NCBI GenBank assembly: GCA_017542305.1
Contig: JAFXXK010000025.1
Location: 1-64,000, forward strand
DNA length: 64,000 nt
Source: a bacterium
GTDB lineage: Bacteria > Cyanobacteriota > Vampirovibrionia > Gastranaerophilales > Gastranaerophilaceae
Reading direction: 5' to 3'
The translations under genes and the position numbers were made by a program. Position 1 is the stretch's first letter, and each line of letters opens with the position of its first letter. This document shows, piece by piece, positions 34,980 to 43,980 of the stretch. The notes under the pieces were generated by a model. The model made no database searches, was not told the origin of the DNA, and saw only the letters and a list, made by a program, of their open reading frames with translations.

Positions 34980-36047
34980 TTATTCAAATGCTTTTTTAAT
35001 AGATTCGTTATAGTTTGGTCTTAAAATACCTTTTTCGGTAATAATTCCGGCAATCAGTTCATGCGGAGTTACATCAAATCCCGGATTAATTATATTAACC
35101 TCAGGCGCACATATTATCTTGCCGTTAATGTGGGTAACTTCCTCTCTGGAACGTTCTTCTATAACGATTTCGTCACCTGTTTTAATGCTTGTATCTATTG
35201 TTGATAAAGGTGCTGCAACATAGAAGGGAACATTGTGATATTTAGCCGCAATAGCAACGGTATAAGTACCTATTTTGTTTGCTGCGTCTCCATTTGCGGC
35301 AATTCTGTCAGCACCTACAACGACCATATCTATCATACCTTTTTTCATAAAATATGAACACATACCGTCTGTGATTAATGTTGTCGGTATTCCGTCCATA
35401 GTAAGTTCTAACGTTGTAATTCTTGCCCCTTGCTGTCTCGGGCGGGTTTCGTCCGCAAATACTTGAATGGTATTGTCTTTAGCGTAAGCCGAACGAACAA
35501 CACCCAAAGCCGTTCCATATCCTACGGTAGCCAATGCTCCTGCGTTACAGTGGGTCAGAATAGTTGCTCCTTTCGGTACAACCTCAGCGCCGTAATCACC
35601 TATTTTTTTGTTGATTTCTATATCTTCGTTTTCTAATTTTATACCGTTTTGAGTTAATTCTTCAATAATTCCGTCAATATCAGAGGTGGAATTTTTTATA
35701 ATTTCTTTTTGTTTTTCAACTGCCCACATCAAGTTTACGGCTGTAGGACGGGAAGTTTTCATATAATCTGCTTTTTCAAGAAGTTTTGCTATAAATTCAT
35801 CTCTTGAAAGATTTTCTTTTTTAAGCTCCTGAGCATACAAAACAATTCCGTGTGCTCCTGCAATACCTATTGCCGGGGCTCCTCTGACTATCATATTTCT
35901 TATGGCATCAAACATTTCCTGTCCGCCCTTAATATCAACATATTTGTATTCGTAAGGGAACAAGGTCTGATCAACCATTCTTGAGTAATTATTAGTCCAT
36001 TGTATTGTTCTGATTTTTGATTCAAAAGTTGTCATAAAATTCTCCAT
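34980..36047 (-). CDS. mtnA: Methylthioribose-1-phosphate isomerase (MtnA family)
   Basis: This protein of about 351-355 residues belongs to the MtnA/eIF2B-alpha-like isomerase family. Signatures are RGAPAIGIAGAHG (about residues 50-62), the catalytic-cysteine region THCNAGALATVGYGTALGV (about 162-180) and the catalytic Asp region VVGADRIAANGDAANKIGTY (about 242-262). It isomerises 5-methylthioribose 1-phosphate (methionine salvage) or 5-deoxyribose 1-phosphate (DHAP shunt). Two starts are possible: the ATG at 36047 overlaps the upstream stop as TAATG, while the ATG at 36035 has a better ribosome-binding site (GGAGA, 6 bases). No other salvage gene is adjacent. Confidence 0.92.
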   Translation of the reverse strand: MENFMTTFESKIRTIQWTNNYSRMVDQTLFPYEYKYVDIKGGQEMFDAIRNMIVRGAPAIGIAGAHGIVLYAQELKKENLSRDEFIAKLLEKADYMKTSRPTAVNLMWAVEKQKEIIKNSTSDIDGIIEELTQNGIKLENEDIEINKKIGDYGAEVVPKGATILTHCNAGALATVGYGTALGVVRSAYAKDNTIQVFADETRPRQQGARITTLELTMDGIPTTLITDGMCSYFMKKGMIDMVVVGADRIAANGDAANKIGTYTVAIAAKYHNVPFYVAAPLSTIDTSIKTGDEIVIEERSREEVTHINGKIICAPEVNIINPGFDVTPHELIAGIITEKGILRPNYNESIKKAFE

Positions 36048-36496
36048 TATCCTCTGTTACTCATGTTTTTGAAAGTTTCTGCAATGTAATAAATTAAAAA
36101 TCCCGTAAAGGCATTTATGGTTGCTGACAATATCGCCAAAAACAGGGATATTGTAATTATTACAAATAAATTAGAATGTCCGAGAGTCAATGCTATACCG
36201 TAATTTGTTGCATATTTAAAAAACCGTATCAAAATAACCGTGCAAGGAATATAAATAATCGAAAAAGCCAGATAGGATACAAAGCCGATTATTCCGCCTA
36301 TCGTAATACTTTCCGGAACAGATTCAAGGTTTAAAACCCTTAATTTCATCAGAAAAATCATAACGATAACAGAGGCAAGACACATTAAAGTAAAAAACGC
36401 AAATCCTCCGATGTAAGGCAGTAATGCTATAAACCCGCATACTGCACCGATAAAACAACTCAACATTGTTATTACTTTTAATAATGATACGTTCAT
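36047..36496 (-). CDS. Small multi-span membrane protein of unknown function
   Basis: The start at 36496 follows GGGAGAG at 4 bases and gives a 149-residue protein; an upstream in-frame ATG has no such site. About four hydrophobic helices fill nearly the whole chain (CFIGAVCGFIALLPYIGGFAFF, LASVIVMIFLMKL, IGGIIGFVSYLAFSIIYIPC, and a C-terminal span). The pattern resembles small lineage-specific membrane proteins; no catalytic residues are evident. Its stop overlaps the possible mtnA start, so the two are likely co-translated, but a functional link is not implied by sequence. Confidence 0.65.
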   Translation of the reverse strand: MNVSLLKVITMLSCFIGAVCGFIALLPYIGGFAFFTLMCLASVIVMIFLMKLRVLNLESVPESITIGGIIGFVSYLAFSIIYIPCTVILIRFFKYATNYGIALTLGHSNLFVIITISLFLAILSATINAFTGFLIYYIAETFKNMSNRG

Positions 36497-36580
36497 TAAA
36501 CTCTCCCTTAATTGGGTACAAAATAATTTTATCACAAACTCTGTAAAAATTTACTATAATTTTATGTTATACTGTAAACT

Positions 36581-36820
36581 ATGATTAGCACAGTCACTCA
36601 AAAGCCTTCTAAATCAAATGTCAGGTATCAGCATATCAGGTATTCCGGTTATGTTGCACTGGGAAGTATCGGAGCATGCGCATTAACAGGCATGAAATCC
36701 GTAAATTTTCCGCATAAAATGCGGGTACACAAATATAGTGCCATCTTGACAGCTGTATCTTCGCTTTGGCATTTTGGAGCAATAAAGAGATGGGATAAAG
36801 TTTTTAACCGTAACAATTAG
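36581..36820 (+). CDS. Small uncharacterised protein (79 residues)
   Basis: The protein is basic, with one or two weakly hydrophobic stretches (SGYVALGSIGACALTG at about residues 22-37, and SAILTAVSSLWHFGA at about 53-67). A TATAAT-like stretch (TTATACTGTAAACT) lies upstream but no strong ribosome-binding site is seen. It is divergent from the small membrane protein gene at 36496 and its last 4 bases overlap the convergent ferredoxin-like gene. Probably a lineage-specific membrane-associated protein; no function assigned. Confidence 0.5.
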   Translation: MISTVTQKPSKSNVRYQHIRYSGYVALGSIGACALTGMKSVNFPHKMRVHKYSAILTAVSSLWHFGAIKRWDKVFNRNN

Positions 36821-37074
36821 CTTAACTTTGAGTCAATTGCCGAAAGCACTTTTTCAACAGTAGCTTCTTTTATTACCTCATCATCAACTTTGACATAAGG
36901 GGCTTTTGAAAATTCCCAGTCTATTGAGCAAAGCCCTAAACATGGAACTCCCGTAACTTCAACTTTGTCTCCGTACTTTTTAGGAACGGTTTCTATTAAT
37001 TCCTGTAAATTTGATGAGCCCATAACAAAACAAGTTGTTCCCAAGCATACTTTAACACTAATCTTTTTGTCCAT
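36817..37074 (-). CDS. NuoE-like [2Fe-2S] thioredoxin-fold ferredoxin
   Basis: This 85-residue protein has the four cluster cysteines of the NuoE/HydC-type thioredoxin-like ferredoxin: C10-x4-C15 and C45-x3-C49 (VCLGTTC and PCLGLC). The [2Fe-2S] domain carries electrons in complex I and in electron-bifurcating hydrogenases. Here it is stand-alone, lacking NuoE's N-terminal helical part, and no hydrogenase or diaphorase gene lies nearby. It is likely a small electron carrier or a component whose partners are encoded elsewhere. Confidence 0.85.
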   Translation of the reverse strand: MDKKISVKVCLGTTCFVMGSSNLQELIETVPKKYGDKVEVTGVPCLGLCSIDWEFSKAPYVKVDDEVIKEATVEKVLSAIDSKLS

Positions 37075-37223
37075 ATTTTAGCCTTTCTTTGCCCGATAAA
37101 ACATATAAAACTTATATTTTAATTTTAGCAACAGTTATATTGTGTTGTCAATATCATTATTTGCCAAATTATTATACACATTGGTCTTAATTATTTCTTA
37201 ATGTTTATTACGGGGTTAGCCAC

Positions 37224-37252
37224 TTGATTAAGATTTATGTTAATGGTATAAG
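37224..37252 (+). promoter_or_regulatory. Promoter of gap
   Basis: TTGATT (37224-37229), a 17-base spacer and TATAAG (37247-37252), with TGG just before it forming an extended -10. The predicted start is near 37259, about 40 bases before the gap start codon and upstream of its AGAAGGAG ribosome-binding site (37281-37288). Confidence 0.65.
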
Positions 37253-37291
37253 AAAACATGTATATAAGATTTACAAAATAAGAAGGAGTAA

Positions 37292-38302
<1,011 letters not shown>

Positions 38303-38320
38303 TTTTAACCTATAAGATTA

Positions 38321-38354
38321 AAAGGCGGTTTCATTTTGAAACCGCCTTTTTTTA
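38321..38354. terminator. Rho-independent terminator of gap
   Basis: AAAGGCGGTTTC and GAAACCGCCTTT pair perfectly around a 4-base loop, followed by a T-run (to 38353). The preceding A residues also allow termination of the convergent PHP gene, whose stop codon (38352-38354) lies in the T-run. Confidence 0.93.
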
Positions 38355-38990
38355 TATTAATTCTTTTCCGTGTAAGTCGGTACCGCCTGTTTTTATCAGG
38401 TTATATTTATCCGCTAATTTTTCTATATGGTGTGCGGTTCTGAATTTTATAATTCCTCTGTGGCGTTTGTACGGATAATAAACTTCCAGACCATCCAAAC
38501 CATATGACATAAGTTTTTTTATAAATCTGTTCATGCTTAATGCCCAACAATTTGCGGGGTGGGCAAGAACAGCAATTCCGCCGGCATTATGTATTGCCTG
38601 AATAAGTTTTTTTATGTTACGTCCCGAAAAAATTCTTATATAATCAGCTTCGGTTTCCTTTTTTGTTTTGGCACAAAAAGACTGTAATTCTTCATTATTA
38701 ACATCAATACCATAAGCCAAAAGGTGCATAAATACATATCCGCACCAAACATCAAATTCTATGGCGGGAATTATGATATCGTTTTTCAGAATATCCGTTT
38801 CCGTATAGGCTTTCAGGGTATTATGGTCGCAAATAGCTATTTTTTTGTAACCTTTTTCTTTTGCCTGAGTAATAATATCTTCGGGTTTTGCAAGCCCGTC
38901 AGAATAAAATGTATGTATATGTAAATTTACTTTTTTATTCTCAAAATCTTCTTTTGTAAACGATTTTAAAATTTCTTTGTAATTAGTCAT
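38352..38990 (-). CDS. PHP-domain metal-dependent phosphoesterase
   Basis: This protein of about 212 residues belongs to the PHP family. Metal-binding motifs are NLHIHTFYSDG (about residues 21-31), ICDHN, AIEFD and LAHPANCW, ending in GGTDLHG. All expected His/Asp ligands of a trinuclear site appear intact. Related proteins (YciV/RnaAM, histidinol phosphatase, 3',5'-nucleotide phosphatases) differ in substrate, so it cannot be named more closely. An in-frame ATG 48 bases upstream (39038) also exists; neither start has a strong ribosome-binding site. It shares the gap terminator at its 3' end. Confidence 0.85.
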   Translation of the reverse strand: MTNYKEILKSFTKEDFENKKVNLHIHTFYSDGLAKPEDIITQAKEKGYKKIAICDHNTLKAYTETDILKNDIIIPAIEFDVWCGYVFMHLLAYGIDVNNEELQSFCAKTKKETEADYIRIFSGRNIKKLIQAIHNAGGIAVLAHPANCWALSMNRFIKKLMSYGLDGLEVYYPYKRHRGIIKFRTAHHIEKLADKYNLIKTGGTDLHGKELI

Positions 38991-39082
38991 TGTTTTTTTA
39001 ACTTTATTTGTAATAAAATAACGTTGGAATATTAACATAAAGAAAATTCTGAAACAAGTTAAGGAAAACTACAGGAGCAAAT

Positions 39083-40069
39083 ATGGCAAAGATAAAAGTT
39101 GAAAACAGTTTTATTTGGGTAATATTAGCCGCAATAAGAATATACAGTACAAATTTTTTGAAATTATGCAGCTATATGCTTTTCCCTGTATTGGGACAGG
39201 TTTTGGGATTACTTCTCGTATTTTGTCTTGCGGGAGTATTTTCTGCGTATTGGCCGGAGCTTGCCGACAAATATGAAATGTTTAACGACATGGCTGTCGT
39301 AATGATTTCGGTTGTTTTGCTTACTATTCCTGGATTACTGATTTTCACAAAAGCGTTTTGGGAATATCTGTTAGTGTATGGTGCAATGAACTCAGTTACG
39401 GAATGTTTTTTGACAACGGGTAAAATTTATGATTATCCTGCACATAAGGCAACCGTTACAAAAAAAGCATTCAACTTTATAGCTTTATGGATATTGTATT
39501 CAATATTTATTTCATTGGGACTTATTCCGTTTTTGTGGATTCCTGCGGCAATTTTCTTTGTATATTTCATTCTGATATTTCAGGTATTTTCGTTTGAACA
39601 GGGCAATCCTGTTGATTATTTCACCAGAAGTTTTGACCTTATCAAAGGAAACCTGATAAGAACACTTTTAATAATGTGTATAATAGTATTTTTCACCCAT
39701 TTTATATTTGTTCTCGGGGTATCAGTAATATTTGACGTAACTCATTTAACTCAGTTTTTGGGCTCTTTGTTTGAAAATACAATTATCGAATTTATTCCTA
39801 TTGATGAGATTAATGATTTTATGCTGATGGTTAATCCTTCATTTGATTTGCTTACAGCGGCAAAAATTTCTGCATTTTTTATATATCAGGTTGTCGCATT
39901 TGTGGTAATAGGATTTACGTTACCGTTGAGAAGTATTACCTGGGCATTGTGGTATAAAGCTTTAAGAGAAAAGGAATTGAAAAAAGAAGCAAAACCCGTA
40001 AAAAAGAAAGCTGTCAAAAGAGTTTCGCAGGAAATAATTGACAGAGCTAACAGAAAGTTTCAGGATTAG
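39083..40069 (+). CDS. Polytopic membrane protein of unknown function
   Basis: This 328-residue protein has about six hydrophobic helices (for example FPVLGQVLGLLLVFCLAGVF, VVMISVVLLTIPGLLIF, FIALWILYSIFISLGLIPFLW, LLIMCIIVFFTHFIFVLGV) and a basic C-terminal tail (KKEAKPVKKKAVKRV). The DLIKGNLIRTLLI segment before a helix resembles the loop of DUF-type glycerophosphoryl/YciC-like membrane proteins, but no firm family is claimed. It is divergent from the PHP gene and is followed at 16 bases by a zinc-ribbon gene. Confidence 0.65.
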   Translation: MAKIKVENSFIWVILAAIRIYSTNFLKLCSYMLFPVLGQVLGLLLVFCLAGVFSAYWPELADKYEMFNDMAVVMISVVLLTIPGLLIFTKAFWEYLLVYGAMNSVTECFLTTGKIYDYPAHKATVTKKAFNFIALWILYSIFISLGLIPFLWIPAAIFFVYFILIFQVFSFEQGNPVDYFTRSFDLIKGNLIRTLLIMCIIVFFTHFIFVLGVSVIFDVTHLTQFLGSLFENTIIEFIPIDEINDFMLMVNPSFDLLTAAKISAFFIYQVVAFVVIGFTLPLRSITWALWYKALREKELKKEAKPVKKKAVKRVSQEIIDRANRKFQD

Positions 40070-40085
40070 TTTGGAGTAAATAAAG

Positions 40086-40313
40086 GTGTTTATTTGTAAA
40101 AACTGCAAATCAAAAGATAAATTTGAACTTATGTTTTCTCCGGAATACAAAGGTTCAAGAGTTTTTGAGCAGTCTTATAACAAAAAAAACGAACTTCAGA
40201 TATCGGTTGACGGATATACATTCATTCCGGATTTACAATTCATGAATGAACATGCGGTATGCAAATATTGCGGTCAGATTTATATGTGGGATTATGATTA
40301 TAAGGAAAATTAA
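40086..40313 (+). CDS. Small zinc-ribbon protein
   Basis: This 75-residue protein (GTG start) has CKNC (residues 4-7) and CKYC (about residues 59-62), making one split zinc ribbon. The middle, with IxVDGYTFIPDL, is a likely beta-hairpin. It lies between the membrane protein gene and rph, with its stop codon 1 base before the RNase PH start, so it is probably translated from the same messenger. Function unknown. Confidence 0.6.
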   Translation: MFICKNCKSKDKFELMFSPEYKGSRVFEQSYNKKNELQISVDGYTFIPDLQFMNEHAVCKYCGQIYMWDYDYKEN

Positions 40314-40314
40314 A

Positions 40315-41016
40315 ATGAGAAAAGACAGAAAAAATAATGAATTAAGAACAATCAAATTTACAAAAGATTTTACCAAAAATGCGTTGGGCTCGGTATTGGT
40401 AGAGTTCGGTGACACAAGAGTAATTACTACGGCTTCAGTCGAAACAGGAAAACCGAAATGGATGGATAAAGACGACCCGAGAGGCTGGTTAACGGCAGAA
40501 TATTCATTACTTCCGTCATCAACAAATACGAGATGTCAGAGAGAAAGAACTAAGGTTTCCGGCAGAACTCAGGAAATTCAAAGACTTATCGGCAGAAGTC
40601 TGAGGGCGTGTGTTGACTTGGAAAAGATGTCTGATTTAACTATTACTATTGACGCAGATGTTATTCAGGCAGATGGCGGTACAAGAACGGCAAGTATTTG
40701 CGGTGGATTTTTAGCTTTAAAAATTGCGGTTGAAAAACTTTTACAAGACGGAACTTTAAAAGAAAATCCGATTATAGAGCCTGTTGCAGCCGTTTCTGCC
40801 GGTATAATTGACGGTGAAGTCAGATTAGATTTGAATTATGAGGAGGATTCTCATGCTCAGGTTGACAGTAATGTAGTCTTAACAAAGAGCGGTAAAATCA
40901 TAGAATTTCAAACTACAGCTGAAGGTGCGCCTTATGACTACGAACAAATGCTTAAGATTTTTGAAGTTACTAAGGCAGGAATTAACAAAATTATTGAAAT
41001 CTATAATTTAGTTTAG
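40315..41016 (+). CDS. rph: Ribonuclease PH
   Basis: The ATG at 40315 is used: it follows AAGGA and gives MRKDRKNNELR, the family N-terminus. The 233-residue enzyme trims the 3' ends of tRNA precursors by phosphorolysis. Signatures are LVEFGDTRVITTASVE (about 20-35), the RPH loop GWLTAEYSLLPSSTNTR (about 60-76), IGRSLRACVDLEKM and DADVIQADGGTRTASICGG (about 115-133). Slightly short of E. coli RNase PH (238) but complete. Confidence 0.96.
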   Translation: MRKDRKNNELRTIKFTKDFTKNALGSVLVEFGDTRVITTASVETGKPKWMDKDDPRGWLTAEYSLLPSSTNTRCQRERTKVSGRTQEIQRLIGRSLRACVDLEKMSDLTITIDADVIQADGGTRTASICGGFLALKIAVEKLLQDGTLKENPIIEPVAAVSAGIIDGEVRLDLNYEEDSHAQVDSNVVLTKSGKIIEFQTTAEGAPYDYEQMLKIFEVTKAGINKIIEIYNLV

Positions 41017-41041
41017 TATAATATGGACGAAAGGAGAATAT

Positions 41042-41296
41042 ATGAAAAAATTATTAGCAGTTTCTGTATTATTTTCTTTGATAATAGGTTCTGTTGCGTA
41101 TGCTGACAGTCAGTATTCAGTACGCAATGAAGACCAAAATAATACACAGTCAAATTATAGCGATAGAATTGATACTAATCGTAGTTTATGGGATCAAACA
41201 GTTCGTTCATACGAAGTAAATTATAATGATTCTATGAGAAGATATTGGGATGCTTATACCGAAGCATACCAAAAACAAAAAAGAATACCACACTAA
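41042..41296 (+). CDS. Small secreted protein (84 residues)
   Basis: A signal peptide (about residues 1-21, ending VAYA) is followed by a 60-residue polar, Tyr/Asn/Asp-rich mature chain (YSVRNEDQNNTQSNYSDR ... RRYWDAYTEAYQ). No cysteine and no known motif. The ribosome-binding site AAAGGAG is strong. It lies before a long hairpin (41308-41355) and another small secreted protein gene. Function unknown; possibly an abundant periplasmic or surface peptide. Confidence 0.55.
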   Translation: MKKLLAVSVLFSLIIGSVAYADSQYSVRNEDQNNTQSNYSDRIDTNRSLWDQTVRSYEVNYNDSMRRYWDAYTEAYQKQKRIPH

Positions 41297-41307
41297 ACAG
41301 ATAATAA

Positions 41308-41355
41308 GATGAGTAAGATAGTGAATAAGAAAATCTTATTTACTATCTGTTCATC
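41308..41355 (+). other. Long intergenic hairpin without a T-run
   Basis: A 15-bp stem (41316-41330 with 41334-41348, one G-T pair, 3-base loop) is extended by GATGA/TCATC (41308-41312 with 41351-41355). No T-run follows, so it is not a standard terminator. It may stabilise or process the messenger between the two small secreted protein genes. Confidence 0.65.
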
Positions 41356-41385
41356 TGTAAGTTTATTTAATAAGGAGAAAGAAAA

Positions 41386-41694
41386 ATGAAAAAAACATTA
41401 GTAGTATTAGTTGCCGCAATGGTAATGTCTATGGGTGCTGCTCAGGCTGCAACTTCTTCAACACCTATTTCAGATTGGTTGAATAAGGCTACAGCTCCTA
41501 TTACAAAAGCTGAAAAAGATACTGCAGATTCAATTGCTGCACAAAAAGCTGAAGCTAAGGCAAGAAAAGAAGCTCAGAAGAAAGCAGCTGCAGAAAGAAA
41601 AGCTGCTTACAAAGCAGAGAAGGCACAACTTAAAAAATCTCTTAATGAGCAAAAATCTTTCTGGAAGAAATTATTCACATGGGATTGGGACTAA
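41386..41694 (+). CDS. Small secreted Lys/Ala-rich protein
   Basis: This 102-residue protein has a signal peptide (about residues 1-21, MKKTLVVLVAAMVMSMGAAQA). The mature helical chain is rich in Ala, Lys and Glu (ADSIAAQKAEAKARKEAQKKAAAERKA is its character; heptad-like spacing) and ends in a Trp-containing tail (FWKKLFTWDWD). It looks like a small periplasmic coiled-coil or membrane-associating peptide. The ribosome-binding site AAGGAGAAAG is strong, suggesting high expression. It shares a terminator with the convergent gene. Confidence 0.55.
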   Translation: MKKTLVVLVAAMVMSMGAAQAATSSTPISDWLNKATAPITKAEKDTADSIAAQKAEAKARKEAQKKAAAERKAAYKAEKAQLKKSLNEQKSFWKKLFTWDWD

Positions 41695-41721
41695 TTCTAC
41701 CAAAAAATTCATAATTTACGG

Positions 41722-41755
41722 AAAAAACCTGCGAATATTATTTCGCAGGTTTTTC
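41722..41755. terminator. Bidirectional terminator overlapping a stop codon
   Basis: AAAAACCTGCGAA and TTCGCAGGTTTTT pair around a short loop, giving A- and T-runs on both sides. The stop codon and last codons of the minus-strand gene at 41738 lie within this hairpin. Confidence 0.88.
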
Positions 41756-42343
41756 AGTTTTAGGTATATCCTTACAGAAAGAAGTATCCATATCAATAAA
41801 AAATGCGTCAGAATCATTCTTTCTCAAAACTAAAAGAACTAAATCATCTCCGGCAACATTTGGCGGAGCACTGCCGTTTATATCAATTGCAAACAGAGGT
41901 AATCTCATTTTTTTATCTTTTGCCGCAATTATCATAATATTATTGTTTTTAAGTGATACTGCATCGCTGTATTCGTATATAATTTTATTGAAAAGGAATG
42001 CACAATCTGATTTTGAATCTACTATATAATTAGGAGTACAATCAGTTTCACCGTCTTTATTGTGTCTGCAATATTTGTTTATCGGTAAATTCTGAAGATA
42101 TGTTTTGTAAAAAGTCATACAATTTCGGGTATAAAGCTTGCCATTATCGCTGATATAACAACTTACTTTGCCTAATATATCATTTGTGTGCTGCAAATTT
42201 TGGGAGTATGTTGCATAGACTTGATTTATGTATGTTTCTTTATACTTCTCTTTTACTTTTGCCGTAGTTTGTACGGTACAGAAAGCAACTACTGATATAA
42301 AAAGAATAATTAATAAAACTAATCTTCTGTTATTTTTGACCAC
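41738..42343 (-). CDS. Prepilin-like secreted protein
   Basis: This 201-residue protein has an N-terminal hydrophobic helix (about residues 7-24, LVLLIILFISVVAFC) and then a polar domain with several cysteines. Its C-terminus contains FAIDINGSAPPNVAGDDLVLLVLR. That resembles the D-x-N-G-x-x-x-P-N-x-x-G-x-D block found in type IV pilin-like and pseudopilin proteins of this lineage. The canonical prepilin cleavage motif (G followed by FTLIE) is absent, so processing by a prepilin peptidase is doubtful. The stop codon is inside the terminator hairpin. Confidence 0.55.
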   Translation of the reverse strand: MVKNNRRLVLLIILFISVVAFCTVQTTAKVKEKYKETYINQVYATYSQNLQHTNDILGKVSCYISDNGKLYTRNCMTFYKTYLQNLPINKYCRHNKDGETDCTPNYIVDSKSDCAFLFNKIIYEYSDAVSLKNNNIMIIAAKDKKMRLPLFAIDINGSAPPNVAGDDLVLLVLRKNDSDAFFIDMDTSFCKDIPKTEKPAK

Positions 42344-42347
42344 TTTT

Positions 42348-43979
42348 CTACACCTCTTCCATAGATTCTATCATAAAATTGATAATATAGGAAGTGGATA
42401 TTTCAAAAGATTTTTTTATTGCCTGATTTATATCTTCTTTTTTGTTTACGGTAATTGCAGGAATGCCATATGCTTCTGCTAATTTTATAAAGTCAGGATT
42501 TGAAATTTTGGTTTGAGAATATCTGCCTTCACAATTATTTTGTTGTAATTGTCTTACCATTCCGAGATATCCGTTATTCATAATAAATATTTTTATAGGC
42601 AAATTATAATCTGCACATACAGCAAGCTCCTGTTCATTCATCTGAAAAGAGCCGTCACCGGAAATACAAATGACAGGTTTTCTGCCCAAAGCAATACTTG
42701 CACCTATTGCCGCAGGCAGACCAAATCCCATAGTTCCCAAACCGCCGGAAGTAATAAATTGTCCCGCATAGCTGAAGTCATAATTTTGTGCAGTCCAAAG
42801 CTGATGTTGTCCGACCTCTGTTGTGATAACAGGTGCAAAATCCTTTGTATATTCCGATATGGCTTCTATTACTTCAAAGGACTGTATCCGGTTGGATATA
42901 CCATGATTTGGTTTGTTTAATGCTCTGTATTTACCGAAATCCATATCGTTTCTGCCTGAAACAGTAATTCTGTTTGCAATTGTCAGAAATTCTTTAATAT
43001 CTCCGACAATATAGTCGTATGCAGGAATATTTCTTGAAATCTCTTTTTCGTTAATATCAACCTGAATAAATTTACGGCTCAGTTCTTCAGTTTTAAAGCA
43101 GCAGGTAATTCTGTCGTTAAATCTTGCTCCGAGAGATAAAATTAGGTCGGAATTTTTTAATACGGTATTGGCGCTTTTTTGCCCGAAAATTCCTATCATA
43201 CCGAGATAATTTTTGTCATTTTTATTAAATGCTCCCAAGCCCATCATAGTTGATACTACAGGGATGTTTAATCTTTTAACAAGTGATTTCAAATCCTTGT
43301 ATGCCTTTGAATGAGCAACACCGCCGCCGGCAACTATTACGGGATTTGATGCTTTTGAAATTTCATTTAATATATTCTGAACTTTCTGTTCGGATATTGT
43401 ATTGAGAGTGCTTTTATACGGATTTATACCGGAAATTTTTACGGTTTTATTAAATACGTCTTTTGTAATATCAATAACGACAGGTCCTTTTTTGCCGTCC
43501 ATAGCTATATGGAAAGCTTTATACAAAGTATTTTCCAGCTCATTTATATCTCTAACCTGAAAACCGGCTTTAGTACAGGATTTTGTAATATCAATAATAT
43601 TAACTTCCTGAAAAGCATCTTTGCCTAACTTGTCCGATGCAACTTGACCCGTAATAACAACAAGCGGATAACCGTCAAGATAAGCATTAGCGATACCTGT
43701 TACCGTATTTGAAGCTCCGGGTCCTGAAGTTACAAGAACAACTCCGCATTTTCCCGAAACTCTGGCATACCCTTCAGCAGCATGAACCGCTGACTGTTCG
43801 TGACGCATTAAATAATGAGTAATATCTTTTTGATTATACAGTTCATCATAAAGCCCGAGCACTATTCCGCCGGGATAGCCAAAAATACTGTCGATACCTA
43901 AATTCTTTAGTGTTTCGACAATTAATTTTGCACCCGTAAGGGTTTGTTTATCGACTATGTTTTTATTTAAAACCGTCAT
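42348..43979 (-). CDS. ilvB: Acetolactate synthase, large subunit type
   Basis: The ATG at 43979 has AAAGGAG 4-5 bases upstream and gives a 543-residue thiamine-diphosphate enzyme. Catalytic E61 (MRHEQSAVHAAEG), GYPGGIV, the FAD-type middle domain and the TPP motif GDGSFQMN ... IMNNGYLGM are all present. It condenses two pyruvates (or pyruvate with 2-oxobutyrate) as the first step of branched-chain amino-acid synthesis. The closely spaced regulatory subunit gene (ilvN) is not adjacent, and at 543 residues it is somewhat short for the family. It overlaps no neighbour and follows the M16 protease gene by one base. Confidence 0.9.
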   Translation of the reverse strand: MTVLNKNIVDKQTLTGAKLIVETLKNLGIDSIFGYPGGIVLGLYDELYNQKDITHYLMRHEQSAVHAAEGYARVSGKCGVVLVTSGPGASNTVTGIANAYLDGYPLVVITGQVASDKLGKDAFQEVNIIDITKSCTKAGFQVRDINELENTLYKAFHIAMDGKKGPVVIDITKDVFNKTVKISGINPYKSTLNTISEQKVQNILNEISKASNPVIVAGGGVAHSKAYKDLKSLVKRLNIPVVSTMMGLGAFNKNDKNYLGMIGIFGQKSANTVLKNSDLILSLGARFNDRITCCFKTEELSRKFIQVDINEKEISRNIPAYDYIVGDIKEFLTIANRITVSGRNDMDFGKYRALNKPNHGISNRIQSFEVIEAISEYTKDFAPVITTEVGQHQLWTAQNYDFSYAGQFITSGGLGTMGFGLPAAIGASIALGRKPVICISGDGSFQMNEQELAVCADYNLPIKIFIMNNGYLGMVRQLQQNNCEGRYSQTKISNPDFIKLAEAYGIPAITVNKKEDINQAIKKSFEISTSYIINFMIESMEEV

Positions 43980-43980
43980 T

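Noticed and set aside
40246-40314. Longer N-terminus for RNase PH
   Set aside because: It overlaps the zinc-ribbon gene. The ATG at 40315 has a ribosome-binding site and matches the family N-terminus.
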